A DNA stretch of 64,000 bases from PALSA-1006 sp964571195 (GTDB taxonomy: Bacteria; Pseudomonadota; Gammaproteobacteria; Burkholderiales; Gallionellaceae): assembly GCA_964571195.1 (NCBI GenBank), contig CAZNAD010000005.1, positions 62,001 through 126,000 on the forward strand. Reading direction: 5' to 3'. Shown piece by piece: positions 18,318 through 28,168 of the stretch (positions are counted from its first letter, which is position 1; the number at the start of each line of letters is the position of its first letter). Under the pieces are notes generated by a model. The model was not told the origin of the DNA. It saw only the letters and a list, made by a program, of their open reading frames with translations, and ran no database searches. The position numbers and the translations under genes were made by a program.

Positions 18318-19553
18318 ATGAAAACAGCAGGGCAGGATCTGATTCAGTTCGCGCGCTACGTGATAGCCAAGTTCAAGCAGGACAAGTGTACCCAGATGGC
18401 GGCGAGCCTGACCTTCGATACGCTGCTGTCGCTGGTGCCGCTGATCACCATCGCGCTGACCCTGTTCTCCGCTTTCCCAGTGTTCGCCGATTTTTCCGAC
18501 CAGATCAAACACTTCCTGCTGGCCAACATGCTGCCGGAGACGGGCGGCAAGATGATCTCCCGTTACGTGGAGCAGTTCGCCGAGAGCGCGACCAAATTGA
18601 CCGCTTTTGGTCTGGTGTTCCTGGCGGTCACCGCCATGCTGATGATGATTACCATCGACAATGCCTTCAACACCATCTGGCGGGTGACCAAGCCGCGCCC
18701 GCTGATGAAGCGCGTACTGGTCTATTGGGCGGTCATCACGCTGGCACCTTTGTTGATCGGGGCGAGTCTGTCGCTGACCTCGTGGCTGGTCGGACTGTCG
18801 ATCGGTTATGCCAAGAACACGCCGGTGTTTGGTGTACTCACCCTCAAAGTCGTACCGGTGATCCTTACTACGCTGGCGTTCAGCCTGTTGTTCCGTGCGG
18901 TGCCCAACCGTTATGTCCCGTTGCGCCACGCGCTCATCGGCGGGGTGGTGGCCGCTGCGGCGTTCGAGAGTATGAACCGTGGGTTCGGTTTCTTCATCGC
19001 CCATTTCCCCACTTACAAGCTGGTGTACGGCGCATTCGCCAGCATCCCTATCTTCCTGTTGTGGATATACCTGTCCTGGTGGACTATCCTGCTGGGCGCG
19101 ATGATCACCGCATCGTTGTCGCGCTGGCGGCATCACGGGCTGCAACAGCTTAATGCGGCAGGGCAGTTCTATTTTGCGGTGCGCATCATGGAAGCGATGC
19201 AGTCCGGGCTGGAACGCGGCGAGGTGCAATCGCTGGCCTCGTTATCCAGCCGCCTGCAACTTTCCTTCGAAGAGACGGAGCTCATCCTGGAAAGGTTGCA
19301 GCAGGCAGATATCGTGCGCAGACTTTCCGATACCGACTGGACGATGATCCGCGCGCCGCAATACATCTCGCTGCGCCAGATGTCCGACCTGTTCCTGCTG
19401 GATATAGGCACATTGCCTACACAGCCCGGTGACGCAAAGATACATGAGTGGTTCGCGGCGGTGATGCAGCGTCTTGAAGACCCCAAGAACATGACGTTGA
19501 ACAGTTTGTTCGAGTCGCGCGCGGAACCGTCCGGCAGGCCTGTCGCGCAGTGA
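18318..19553 (+). CDS. YihY/BrkB family inner-membrane protein
   Basis: 411 residues. About six transmembrane helices lie within residues 30-290, with family features KCTQMAASLTFDTLLSLVPLIT near the start and SIPIFLLWIYLSWWTILLGA near the end of the membrane part. A cytosolic C-terminal extension of about 130 residues looks like a winged-helix-type domain (SLSSRLQLSFEETELILERLQQADIVRR). The family was once called RNase BN in error; its function is not established (transport or envelope role proposed). It is divergent from the HugZ-like gene. Confidence 0.9.
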   Translation: MKTAGQDLIQFARYVIAKFKQDKCTQMAASLTFDTLLSLVPLITIALTLFSAFPVFADFSDQIKHFLLANMLPETGGKMISRYVEQFAESATKLTAFGLVFLAVTAMLMMITIDNAFNTIWRVTKPRPLMKRVLVYWAVITLAPLLIGASLSLTSWLVGLSIGYAKNTPVFGVLTLKVVPVILTTLAFSLLFRAVPNRYVPLRHALIGGVVAAAAFESMNRGFGFFIAHFPTYKLVYGAFASIPIFLLWIYLSWWTILLGAMITASLSRWRHHGLQQLNAAGQFYFAVRIMEAMQSGLERGEVQSLASLSSRLQLSFEETELILERLQQADIVRRLSDTDWTMIRAPQYISLRQMSDLFLLDIGTLPTQPGDAKIHEWFAAVMQRLEDPKNMTLNSLFESRAEPSGRPVAQ

Positions 19554-19727
19554 TGTTGTGGCGATTTTCGGGGGAAGTTATGCTAACCTACGCGCCCCGA
19601 TATCAGGCAATCAACGGCGTTCACGGCATGGCTCATCTCAGTTTGTATCAGCAATATTGCACGAGCCCCAGACCGACCGCTGTTTTTCCTCCTTTAGTGC
19701 AGTCCAACGAGATGCCCCCTGCTCAAG

Positions 19728-20477
19728 ATGCGTATCCTGCTCAGTAACGACGACGGTTATTTCGCCCCCGGTCTGGCCTGTCTGGCGACCCATCTCGCCG
19801 CTATCGCCGATGTGGTGGTGGTGGCACCGGAGCGCGACCGCAGCGGTGCGAGCAATTCACTCACGCTGGATCGCCCGCTCAATCTGCGCCGCGCCGCCAG
19901 TGGTTTTAATTATGTGAACGGAACGCCCACCGACTGTGTGCATCTGGCGGTCACCGGCATGCTGGACTACCAGCCCGATATGGTCATCTCCGGCATCAAT
20001 TCCGGTGCCAACATGGGCGACGACACCATCTATTCCGGCACCGTCGCGGCTGCCACCGAAGGATTCCTGCTGGGTATCCCGGCCATCGCGGTCTCGCTGG
20101 CGGGGCATGAACTGGCACATTACGAGACCGCAGCCAAAGTGGCGGTCGGGCTGGTGGAGCGTTTCGAGCAGAATACCCACAGCGCGCCCTGGCTGCTCAA
20201 TGTGAACGTGCCGGACGTGCCTTACGAACAATTGCAGGGGATGGAAGTCACCCGTCTGGGAAAACGCCACAAGGCAGAGCCGGTGGTCAAAGCCAAGAAC
20301 CCGCACGGGCAGACGGTGTATTGGGTCGGTGCTGCGGGCAAGGCGCAGGACGCGGGGGAGGGGACGGATTTCCACGCGATTGCCAATCGCCGCGTGTCCA
20401 TCACCCCGCTACAGATCGATCTCACTCAATACGGGCAGCTTGATGCGGTGCGCTCCTGGATGGGGGGGGCGGTATGA
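19728..20477 (+). CDS. surE: 5'/3'-nucleotidase SurE
   Basis: 249-residue metal-dependent nucleotidase that removes phosphate from nucleoside monophosphates; cytosolic survival protein. N-terminal signature MRILLSNDDGYFAPG with the metal-binding Asp pair, then APERDRSGASNSLT and SGINSGANMGDDTIYSGTVAAA, all intact and of normal length. It is the first gene of the classical surE-pcm-nlpD stress cluster. A short upstream frame (19550-19747) overlaps the start and is probably not real. Confidence 0.96.
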   Translation: MRILLSNDDGYFAPGLACLATHLAAIADVVVVAPERDRSGASNSLTLDRPLNLRRAASGFNYVNGTPTDCVHLAVTGMLDYQPDMVISGINSGANMGDDTIYSGTVAAATEGFLLGIPAIAVSLAGHELAHYETAAKVAVGLVERFEQNTHSAPWLLNVNVPDVPYEQLQGMEVTRLGKRHKAEPVVKAKNPHGQTVYWVGAAGKAQDAGEGTDFHAIANRRVSITPLQIDLTQYGQLDAVRSWMGGAV

Positions 20478-20589
20478 AACTGACAACAAGCACGCCACAG
20501 GGGCTCAGAGGAGAAGTCTCTGTCGCACCGATGGTCGCATGGTTTGGTTTTTCTCTGTGTCCCTGTGTCTCTGTGATGAAAGGTTTGCA

Positions 20590-21246
20590 ATGAACGTGCG
20601 CCACGCCGGTATCGGCATGACTTCGCAGCGCACGCGCAACCGCATGATCGAGCGTTTGCGCACGCAGGGCATACGCGACGAGGTGGTGCTGGCGGCGATG
20701 AACTCGGTGCCGCGCCATATTTTTGTCGACGAGGCTTTGGGCTCGCGCGCTTACGACGATGTGTCGCTGCCCATCGGCCATGCGCAGACCATCTCACAGC
20801 CTTACATCGTGGCGCGCATGATCGAGATGTTGCGCAACGGCGGGCAATTGAACCGCGTGCTGGAGATCGGTACCGGTTGCGGTTATCAGGCGGCGGTGCT
20901 GGGGCAGGTGGCGCGCGAAGTCTATTCGGTGGAGCGTATCCAGCCCCTGTATAAGCGCGCAGCACTCTCGCTGAAAGAATTGCAGGTCCGCAATGTGGTG
21001 CTGAGTTACGCCGACGGCACGATGGGGCGACCGGAGATCGCGCCGTTCGACGGCATCATCATGGCCGCAGCGGCGACGCATGTGCCGCAGGCCTTGTTGG
21101 AGCAGCTTGCTGTCGGCGGTAGAATGGTGTTGCCGCTGGGCACGCAGGAACAAGTGTTGACGCTGATCGAACGGGATGAACAGGGCTATCACGAGACACG
21201 TCTGGAAGCGGTGAAATTCGTACCGATACTGATGGGAAAAGCATGA
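20590..21246 (+). CDS. pcm: Protein-L-isoaspartate O-methyltransferase
   Basis: 218 residues; SAM-dependent repair of isoaspartyl residues in aged proteins. Motifs: substrate loop SVPRHIFVDEALGSRAYDD, SAM motif VLEIGTGCGYQAAVLGQ, then EVYSVERI and the C-terminal GGRMVLPLG. ATG 20590 was chosen by family length; upstream in-frame sequence is in the surE-pcm gap of 112 bp. The stop overlaps the nlpD start (ATGA-type, 4 bp), so the two are translationally coupled. Confidence 0.96.
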   Translation: MNVRHAGIGMTSQRTRNRMIERLRTQGIRDEVVLAAMNSVPRHIFVDEALGSRAYDDVSLPIGHAQTISQPYIVARMIEMLRNGGQLNRVLEIGTGCGYQAAVLGQVAREVYSVERIQPLYKRAALSLKELQVRNVVLSYADGTMGRPEIAPFDGIIMAAAATHVPQALLEQLAVGGRMVLPLGTQEQVLTLIERDEQGYHETRLEAVKFVPILMGKA

Positions 21247-22148
21247 AAGTCAGCAACGTAAAACGAAGCATGAGCGGTAGCCGGTTAACGCGGGGCATCC
21301 TGCTGTTGCTGGCCGCATCCATGCTGGTCGCCTGTGCGAATTCCGGCAAGCGCCGCCAGACTCCGGTGCCGGTGGTGGAGCGTGGTGTCGAGATGAAAAA
21401 AGCCGCTGCGGCGGCGAAGCGGCGCAGTGCAGCTAATCTGGCGACACAGACTTACGTGGTGCAGAAAGGCGACACGATGTACAGCATCGCTTTCCTGAAC
21501 GGGGTCGATTATCGCGATGTCGCCGAATTGAACAATATCGACAACCCCAGTGTGATACAGGCCGGACAGCAGTTGCGTATCCCGGTATCTGCGCCGGTGA
21601 AGGTCGCCGAAAGCAAAGTCGCGGCACCTGCTGCCACCCCGCCGGGCGGGATCAAGAGTCAGCCCAAGACCGGCAAATTGCCTTACTCCGAGACTGGATT
21701 GGCTCAGGCCGAGGCGATGCAGGAAGAGCGCAAGAATGGCTCGCCTGGCGCAGGTGATGCCGAAGAAGAAGAAAGTCTGGAATGGGGCATGCCGTCCAGC
21801 GGCAAGGTCATCGCCGATTTTTCCGAAAGTGCCAACCGCAAAGGAGTGGATATCGCCGGTAAGCCGGGGCAAGCGGTGGTGGCCAGTGCACCGGGTAAAG
21901 TGGTGTACAGCGGCAGCGGTCTGCGCGGTTATGGCAAACTGGTCATCATCAAACACAACAACACCTTCCTCAGTGCCTATGCCCACAACGACCAGATACT
22001 GGTGAAAGAAGGGCAGAGCGTGGGCAAGGGGCAGAAGATCGCCGAGATGGGGGATACGGACGCCGATCAGGTCAAACTGCATTTCGAGATACGCAAGTTC
22101 GGCAAGCCGGTCGATCCGGCGCAATACCTGCCACTGATAAAATCCTGA
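21243..22148 (+). CDS. nlpD: NlpD-like lipoprotein, LysM plus degenerate M23 (LytM) domain
   Basis: 301 residues. Lipoprotein signal peptide with lipobox LVAC near residue 30. One LysM peptidoglycan-binding domain (TYVVQKGDTMYSIAFLNGVDYRDVAELN). An M23 domain occupies about 190-300 (GVDIAGKPGQAVVASAPGKVVYSG, SAYAHND, LHFEIRKFGK). As in E. coli NlpD, the metal-binding residues are incomplete (RKGVDI where active LytM enzymes have HxGxD), so it should activate an amidase (AmiC type), not cut peptidoglycan itself. It is coupled to pcm. The usual downstream rpoS is replaced here by a radical SAM gene. Confidence 0.93.
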   Translation: MKVSNVKRSMSGSRLTRGILLLLAASMLVACANSGKRRQTPVPVVERGVEMKKAAAAAKRRSAANLATQTYVVQKGDTMYSIAFLNGVDYRDVAELNNIDNPSVIQAGQQLRIPVSAPVKVAESKVAAPAATPPGGIKSQPKTGKLPYSETGLAQAEAMQEERKNGSPGAGDAEEEESLEWGMPSSGKVIADFSESANRKGVDIAGKPGQAVVASAPGKVVYSGSGLRGYGKLVIIKHNNTFLSAYAHNDQILVKEGQSVGKGQKIAEMGDTDADQVKLHFEIRKFGKPVDPAQYLPLIKS

Positions 22149-22155
22149 GAATGAT

Positions 22156-23013
22156 GTGGGTGACGATAATCTCAAGGTAAGCGAACACAGCCGCGATGCC
22201 GCCGGATTGCGCTATGTCTATCCCGTCATTTCGCGCCGCGCTGGCGGCGTCTCCGTAGGGATCAACCTCAACACCAACAACGCCTGCAACTGGCGCTGCA
22301 TCTACTGCCAAGTACCCGAACTAAAACTTGGTACTGCTCCCCCTGTTGATCTCGCGCTACTGGAACAAGAGCTGCGCGAATTTTTGCACGAGTTGCTGCA
22401 CGGTGATTTCATGCAGACCCGTGTGCCGCAGGAAGCGCGGCGCATCAACGACATCGCCATCTCCGGCAACGGCGAGCCGACCAGTGCCGCAGATTTTGCC
22501 CAAGTCATCGAACTTATCGCCAAGCTAAAGATTGAACTGGCTTTGCCCGAACACCTCAAGCTGGTGCTCATCACCAACGGTAGCCAGTTGCATCGCGACA
22601 ACGTGCAACAAGGCTTGCGCCGTATGGCTCAGTTGAACGGCGAAGTGTGGTTCAAGCTCGATCGGGCCAGTGAACCGGGCATGGTTCGTGTCAACGATAC
22701 ACGTACCTCGCCGGACAAAGTGCGCGAAAATCTCGCCATCGCGCTTGCCTGCTGTCCCAACACCTGGTTGCAGACCTGTTGGTTCGCATTGGATGGAGAA
22801 GCGCCAGGCACACAGGACGAGAACGACTATCTGGACCTTCTAAGTTCGCTGTTGCGCGACGGCATCACCCCTAAGGGCGTGTTGTTGTACGGCATTGCGC
22901 GCACCTCCATGCAGCCTGAAGCATCGCGCTTGAGTGCACTGCCGTTTGCCCGCATGGATGCTTTTGCCTCTCGCATCCGAGAGCTGGGTCTTGTCGTCAA
23001 TGTCGCGGAATAG
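22156..23013 (+). CDS. Radical SAM protein
   Basis: 285 residues with the [4Fe-4S]/SAM motif NNACNWRCIYCQ (CxxxCxxC) near residue 40. ISGNGEPTSA follows, matching the SAM-binding GGE-type strand, and then LITNGSQLHRDNV. GTG at 22156 is the only sensible start, since the ATG two bases earlier is out of frame and closes quickly. It resembles COG0731-type enzymes, whose substrates range from wyosine tRNA to unknown targets; the substrate is not assignable from sequence. It begins 7 bp after nlpD and is possibly in the same transcript. Confidence 0.85.
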   Translation: MGDDNLKVSEHSRDAAGLRYVYPVISRRAGGVSVGINLNTNNACNWRCIYCQVPELKLGTAPPVDLALLEQELREFLHELLHGDFMQTRVPQEARRINDIAISGNGEPTSAADFAQVIELIAKLKIELALPEHLKLVLITNGSQLHRDNVQQGLRRMAQLNGEVWFKLDRASEPGMVRVNDTRTSPDKVRENLAIALACCPNTWLQTCWFALDGEAPGTQDENDYLDLLSSLLRDGITPKGVLLYGIARTSMQPEASRLSALPFARMDAFASRIRELGLVVNVAE

Positions 23014-23043
23014 AGTCACTCTCTGATCATTTAGGAGTCTGTC

Positions 23044-24945
23044 ATGAGCGCCATCCATTCCTCCCAACTGACCTTCTTTGCCACCCATGCCCCGTTTGAT
23101 CGGATGGAGCCCGCGCATCTGTTGTGGATGGTGGAGCGCATGAAGCTGGGTTATTACGCCGCAGGCGAAGTGATCGTTTCTCCCGAGCAAGGCGCGGTGG
23201 ATCGCTTTCTTGTCATCAAACAGGGCGTGGTACACGGCGAACAGAGCGTCGCCAAAGCTTCCGATGCCGATACCTGGCTGGAGCTGAACGAGGGCGAGTG
23301 TTTCCCGCTCGGTGCCTTGCTGGCGAACCGTGCGGTGGCGAGTATCTATCGTGCGGGCAGCGATAGTTTCTGTTACGAACTGGCTGCCGCAGATTTTCGC
23401 GAACTTATCGGCATGAGCGCCGCGTTCCGCGATTTCTGCACGCGCCGTATCGCCAATCTGCTCGAGCACTCCAAACAAGTCATCCAGGCGCAATACAGCA
23501 ACTCCAGCGTCGAGCAGCAATCGCTGGCGAGTCCGCTGTCGGCGATCATCCGCCGCGAACCGATCACCTGCCCGCCGGAGACGCCAGTGCGTCAGGTGAT
23601 GGTGTTGATGCGCGACCAGCGTATTGGCTCCATGATCGCCGTGGATGCGGAAAAACGTCCGCTCGGCATTCTGACCTTGCACGACGTGCGCGACCGTATC
23701 GCCATCCCGCAGAGTGACCTTGAGCAACCTGTCATCAACGTAATGAGCACACAGCTGTCCAGCCTGCCGCCGCAGGCGCTGGCGCACGAGGCGGCGCTGA
23801 TGATGGCTAAGCAGGGTTTTCGCCATGTGCTGGTCGTCGAGGACGAGCGGCTGGTCGGTCTTGTGTCGGAAAAAGACTTGTTTGCTTTGCAGCGTGTCGG
23901 CTTGCGTCAGATCGGTTCGACCATACGCCATGCCGATACTGTTGAAGTGCTGCAACAGGCCGCAGGCGACATCCGGCGCATGGCGCACAACATGATGGCG
24001 CAGGGCGTGGCGGCGGAACAACTGACCCAGTTCGTCTCCGCCTTCAACGACCTGCTCACCGCACGCGTGGTGGAGCTGGAATGCCAAGCCAGCGGCCTGC
24101 TGGGTACGCCGCTGCACGACGGTCTGTGCTGGATGGCGCTCGGTTCCGAAGGCCGCTTCGAACAGACGCTCAACACCGATCAGGACAACGCCATCATCTT
24201 CGACGTGCCGCAGGGAATGACAGCGGATGAAGTGCGCGCCACATTGCTACCCGTGGCACAGCGCATCAATACGACATTGGCACTGTGTGGCTTCCCGCTG
24301 TGCAAAGGCGAAGTCATGGCGAGCAACCCGAAATGGTGTCTATCGCTGGAAGAATGGAAGCGCGCTTTTTCCGCCTGGATCAGCGGTGGCACACCGGAGG
24401 CTTTGCTGCATGCCTCGATATTTTTCGACTTCAGATCGCTCTACGGCGCACAACATCTGGCCGACGACCTGCACCAGTGGTTGGCGCGCGTCGCCAGCGA
24501 CAACAGCCGCTTCCTGCACATGATGGCGGAGAACGCCTTGCGCAACCGCCCGCCCTTGGGCGTGGTACGCGATTTCGTGGTGGGCAAAGAGAACAAACTC
24601 GACCTCAAGCTCAACGGCATCACTCCCTTCGTCGACGCCGCGCGTATCTTCGGCTTGGCAGCCGGAGTGACACAGACCAACACCATCCAGCGCCTGCGTT
24701 TAAGTGCGACAAAGATGAATCTGCATGAGACCGAGATCGACGCATGGATAGACGCGCTGCTGTTCATCCAAGTCTTGCGTCTGCGTCATCACGATGAAGC
24801 GAGTGAGCAGGGGGCGGGCGACGGCACGCTGGATAACAAGATCGACCCGGAAAAACTCAACGAGTTGGATAGACGCATCCTCAAGGAAGCGTTCCGTCAG
24901 GCACGTAAACTACAAGCGCGTCTGGCATTGGAGTATCACCTGTGA
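23044..24945 (+). CDS. cNMP-binding / CBS / DUF294 nucleotidyltransferase-like signalling protein
   Basis: 633 residues. A cyclic-nucleotide-binding-like beta-barrel spans about 1-130. A pair of CBS domains spans about 165-295 (MRDQRIGSMIAVDAEKRPLGILTLHDV; VEDERLVGLVSEKDL). A DUF294 GlnD-like nucleotidyltransferase domain has GSEGRFEQTLNTDQDNAII with the metal Asp pair, and a DUF294 C-terminal domain follows. Genes of this family commonly stand beside an exonuclease and acetate/solute symporters, exactly as here. The role is probably nucleotide-sensing control of the transport genes downstream; that is inference. SD AGGAG precedes the ATG, and the stop overlaps the next start. Confidence 0.9.
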   Translation: MSAIHSSQLTFFATHAPFDRMEPAHLLWMVERMKLGYYAAGEVIVSPEQGAVDRFLVIKQGVVHGEQSVAKASDADTWLELNEGECFPLGALLANRAVASIYRAGSDSFCYELAAADFRELIGMSAAFRDFCTRRIANLLEHSKQVIQAQYSNSSVEQQSLASPLSAIIRREPITCPPETPVRQVMVLMRDQRIGSMIAVDAEKRPLGILTLHDVRDRIAIPQSDLEQPVINVMSTQLSSLPPQALAHEAALMMAKQGFRHVLVVEDERLVGLVSEKDLFALQRVGLRQIGSTIRHADTVEVLQQAAGDIRRMAHNMMAQGVAAEQLTQFVSAFNDLLTARVVELECQASGLLGTPLHDGLCWMALGSEGRFEQTLNTDQDNAIIFDVPQGMTADEVRATLLPVAQRINTTLALCGFPLCKGEVMASNPKWCLSLEEWKRAFSAWISGGTPEALLHASIFFDFRSLYGAQHLADDLHQWLARVASDNSRFLHMMAENALRNRPPLGVVRDFVVGKENKLDLKLNGITPFVDAARIFGLAAGVTQTNTIQRLRLSATKMNLHETEIDAWIDALLFIQVLRLRHHDEASEQGAGDGTLDNKIDPEKLNELDRRILKEAFRQARKLQARLALEYHL

Positions 24946-25649
24946 TCAGTTGGTTGGGACGCTGGTTCGGCAGCAATCCGCAGCTCAGCGCGGAACAGCT
25001 GCAACGACTGTCCGCATGGCAGACACTGCCGCCGCACGCGCTGAATGTGCCCATCAGCGAGACACGCTGCGTGGTGCTGGACGTCGAGACCACCGGCCTG
25101 AACCTGATGCAGGACAGGCTCATCTCTATCGGTGCGGTGGCCGTGGTGAACGGCAAAATCGACTTCGGCGACAGCTTCTACGTGGTGTTGCAGCAGAAGA
25201 CCGCCAGCGGGAAGGGTAACATCCTGCTGCACGGTATCGGCACCACCGAGCAACTTGAAGGCATGCCCGCCGCCGATGCCTTGCTCGCCTTCCTCGACTA
25301 TCTCGGCAAGTCGCCGCTCATCGCCTTCCACGTCACCTTCGATGAGACCATGATCAAGCGCGCCCTGCGCGAGCACCTCGGCTTTACCTTCAAACACCCG
25401 TGGCTGGATATGGCTTACGTCATGCCCGGCCTGAATCCCCCGTTGGCACAGAAGTACCGTGCGCTGGACGACTGGATCGGTCATTCCGGCATCCGCATCG
25501 ACGTGCGCCACAATGCGCTCGCCGATGCCATGGCGACCGCGCAACTCTTTCAGGTCGCCTATACCCAGGCACTCAAAAAGGACATCTCAGACTTCGCTGC
25601 GCTACGCGATCTGGAGCAGGCGCAACGCTGGGTCAGCGGCGTAAGTTGA
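24942..25649 (+). CDS. DnaQ-like 3'-5' exonuclease
   Basis: 235 residues with a DEDDh exonuclease fold: ExoI VVLDVETTGLN, ExoII HVTFDETMI, and ExoIII RHNALADAMATAQLF with the catalytic His and Asp. It overlaps the DUF294 gene by 4 bp (GTGA). In this neighbourhood the family accompanies symporter genes and is probably not the replicative epsilon subunit; the nucleic-acid or nucleotide substrate is unknown. Confidence 0.88.
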   Translation: MISWLGRWFGSNPQLSAEQLQRLSAWQTLPPHALNVPISETRCVVLDVETTGLNLMQDRLISIGAVAVVNGKIDFGDSFYVVLQQKTASGKGNILLHGIGTTEQLEGMPAADALLAFLDYLGKSPLIAFHVTFDETMIKRALREHLGFTFKHPWLDMAYVMPGLNPPLAQKYRALDDWIGHSGIRIDVRHNALADAMATAQLFQVAYTQALKKDISDFAALRDLEQAQRWVSGVS

Positions 25650-25739
25650 CTGTAAGGTTTCTGACGTAACCTCGCCTCCGTTGTTATGAGTGAGTCAGTC
25701 TATCTTGGCTGGCTTGTCGATCATCTGGAAGGAGTGAAT

Positions 25740-26060
25740 ATGTCGAATCCGAATATCAATTGGGCGGCGATAGATACCAACCCCAAGTTCCAAGCATTAC
25801 ACCGCAAGAAAACCTTTTTCTTGTGGGGACTGATGGTGTTTTCCATCATCTACTACTTCATGTTGCCTATTGGTGCTGCGTATTATCAGGACTTGTTCAA
25901 GGCCAAGGTTTGGGGTGTGATCAACGTCGGCATTCTGTTCGCTCTGTCCGAGTTCGTGGTGGCCTGGACGATTGCCTATGTCTATTCGCGCAAGGCTAAT
26001 GCCGAATTCGATGCGATGGCGCAAGAGATCATTAACGACGTCAACAGCGGGAGAATCTAA
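25740..26060 (+). CDS. DUF4212 small subunit of sodium:solute symporter
   Basis: 106 residues, two transmembrane helices (LWGLMVFSIIYYFMLPIGAAYY and VINVGILFALSEFVVAWTIA). ATG 25740 follows a strong GGAAGGAG; the longer frame from 25686 lacks an SD. The stop directly abuts the symporter ATG (26061). Such small partners (YjcH-like) are obligate neighbours of VC_2705-type symporters. A second pair of the same kind is at 32396. Confidence 0.88.
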   Translation: MSNPNINWAAIDTNPKFQALHRKKTFFLWGLMVFSIIYYFMLPIGAAYYQDLFKAKVWGVINVGILFALSEFVVAWTIAYVYSRKANAEFDAMAQEIINDVNSGRI

Positions 26061-28145
26061 ATGAGCAAGAGCTATCTTAATTTCTTCCTTGCTGCTATCG
26101 CCATCGTCGGCAGCGGCGCAGCCTATGCGGCGAGCGGAGCAGTAGCTGACGAGTATAAGTGGATGACCTTCACCGTGTTCGGCGCGATCATCGCGATCAC
26201 CATGGCGATCACCTATTGGGCGGCGCGTACCACGCACACGACTTCCGAGTTTTATGCGGCGGGCCGTTCGGTCAGCGGTATCCAGAACGGATGGGCGATT
26301 GCGGGTGACTATCTGTCTGCCGCGTCCTTCCTTGGTATCGCCGGTCTGATCTCGCTCTATGGTTATGACGGCTTCATGTATTCCGTGGGCTGGCTGGTGG
26401 CTTACATCACCGTGTTGCTGGTGATCGCTGAACCTTGCCGCAACATCGGCAAATACACCATGGGCGACATCCTGGCTTTCCGTAACGATCCTAAGAAGAC
26501 CAAGACTGTGGCGGCGCTGTCCACCATCACCGTGTCCACCTTCTACCTGACTGCTCAGATGGTCGGCGGCGGCGTGTTGATCAAGACGTTGATCGGTATC
26601 GACTACGAGATCTCCGTGATTGGCGTGGGTATCCTGATGCTGGCCTATGTGGTGTTTGGCGGCATGAAGGCGACCACTTGGGTGCAGATTACTAAGGCTG
26701 TGTTATTGGTAACCGCATCGCTGATTCTGGTGTTTCTGGTCTGGGCACCTTACGGCTTTAGCCTGCCTGATTATCTGGCAGCGGTCGTGGGTGACACAGA
26801 TGTGCAGAAGCAAGTCGCCAAGCTGTTGGGTGACAAGGCTGCCACCATGACACCGGAAGAGCTGGGCCAACGTTTCCTTGAGCCGGGTCTGTTCCTGAAG
26901 AACCCGATCGACCAGATCTCGCTGGGTCTGGCGCTGGTGCTGGGTACTGCCGGTATGCCGCACATTCTGATGCGCTTCTTCACCGTGCCGACGGCACAAG
27001 CTGCGCGCACTTCCGTGATCTGGGCGATGGGCATCATCGGCGGTTTCTATGTGCTGACCCTGTTCCTGGGTACCGGTGCTGCGATGCTGGTTGGACCGGA
27101 CAAAATCGCTTCTGTGGATGCGGGCGGCAACATGGCGGGTCCGTTGTTGGCGCAGTTCCTGGGCGGTGGCGAGAACTCTATGATGGGTAACTTCATGCTG
27201 GCTTTCGTGGCGGCGGTCGCATTCGCTACCATTGTGGCGGTGGTGGCCGGTCTGGTGTTGGCTGCGGCTTCCGCGATGGCGCATGACATCTATGTCGGCG
27301 TGATCCGTGGTGACCATGCCACTCCGAAAGAGCAAGTGGTTGCCGCGCGCGTGGCTTCTGTCATCGTGGGCATGATCGCGATCACCGTCGGTATCTTGGC
27401 TAAAGGTCAGAACGTGGCACATCTGGTGGCATTGGCCTTCGCGGTGGCTGCATCTTCCAACCTGCCAGCCGTGTTCCTCACGCTGTACTGGAAGAAGTGC
27501 AACACCACCGGCATCATCGCCGGCATGATCGTGGGTTCGTTGACCGCGATTGGTCTGGTGATGGTTTCGCCCAACATGACTTATCCCAAGGCAGTTATCG
27601 CCGGAGCGAACAAAGTGTTGAACGGTGAACCAGCGGTTCCTGCCAAGGAAGCAACACCGGCGGTCGAGCGTTCGAGCTTCATGTGTGAACTGTTTGCGCT
27701 GGATGGTTGTGTACTTGCCAAACCGGCACAACCCGCTTCCGCAGAGAAGCCCGCGAAACCGGGCGCTGCCGAGAAGCTGGTCAAGCTGAACGAGAAAGTC
27801 ACTACGCTGGAAGCTTCGCTGCCGACGATCACTGATGTTGCGGCAAAGACTGCGGCTGAGGCTGATCTGGCCAAGGCAAAGAAGGACATTGCTGCCACTG
27901 AGAAGGCCAAGGCCAAAGCTGAAGCTGACCTCGCGAAGTTCGAAGGCCAGACTACCAGCATCATGGGCTTGGAAAAACCATTCTTCCTGCTGAAGAACCC
28001 CGGTTTGATCTCCATCCCGCTGGGCTTCCTGCTAGTGATTCTGGGTTCCTTGTTTACCCGTGACAAACGTGCGGAAGAGATGTGGGATGAACTCTATGTG
28101 CGCCAGAACACTGGCATCAACGCAGAGGCCGCATCGGTACATTAA
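26061..28145 (+). CDS. Sodium:solute symporter, VC_2705 subfamily (ActP-like)
   Basis: 694 residues, SSS-family permease with about 13 membrane helices (FYAAGRSVSGIQNGWAIAGDYLSAASFLG; GTAGMPHILMRFFTVPTAQAARTS). An unusual Ala/Lys/Glu-rich hydrophilic insertion before the last helix (about 530-650) looks helical. Known relatives move acetate or other small carboxylates with Na+. It is followed by a strong terminator at 28169. The pairing with the DUF4212 subunit and the upstream DUF294/exonuclease genes suggests one transport operon. The substrate is not proven. Confidence 0.9.
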   Translation: MSKSYLNFFLAAIAIVGSGAAYAASGAVADEYKWMTFTVFGAIIAITMAITYWAARTTHTTSEFYAAGRSVSGIQNGWAIAGDYLSAASFLGIAGLISLYGYDGFMYSVGWLVAYITVLLVIAEPCRNIGKYTMGDILAFRNDPKKTKTVAALSTITVSTFYLTAQMVGGGVLIKTLIGIDYEISVIGVGILMLAYVVFGGMKATTWVQITKAVLLVTASLILVFLVWAPYGFSLPDYLAAVVGDTDVQKQVAKLLGDKAATMTPEELGQRFLEPGLFLKNPIDQISLGLALVLGTAGMPHILMRFFTVPTAQAARTSVIWAMGIIGGFYVLTLFLGTGAAMLVGPDKIASVDAGGNMAGPLLAQFLGGGENSMMGNFMLAFVAAVAFATIVAVVAGLVLAAASAMAHDIYVGVIRGDHATPKEQVVAARVASVIVGMIAITVGILAKGQNVAHLVALAFAVAASSNLPAVFLTLYWKKCNTTGIIAGMIVGSLTAIGLVMVSPNMTYPKAVIAGANKVLNGEPAVPAKEATPAVERSSFMCELFALDGCVLAKPAQPASAEKPAKPGAAEKLVKLNEKVTTLEASLPTITDVAAKTAAEADLAKAKKDIAATEKAKAKAEADLAKFEGQTTSIMGLEKPFFLLKNPGLISIPLGFLLVILGSLFTRDKRAEEMWDELYVRQNTGINAEAASVH

Positions 28146-28168
28146 GTTGATTGTAAGGTTTCAAGCAA

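Noticed and set aside
19550..19747. 65-codon frame upstream of surE
   Set aside because: Overlaps the surE start and shows no protein-like features; more likely the surE leader.
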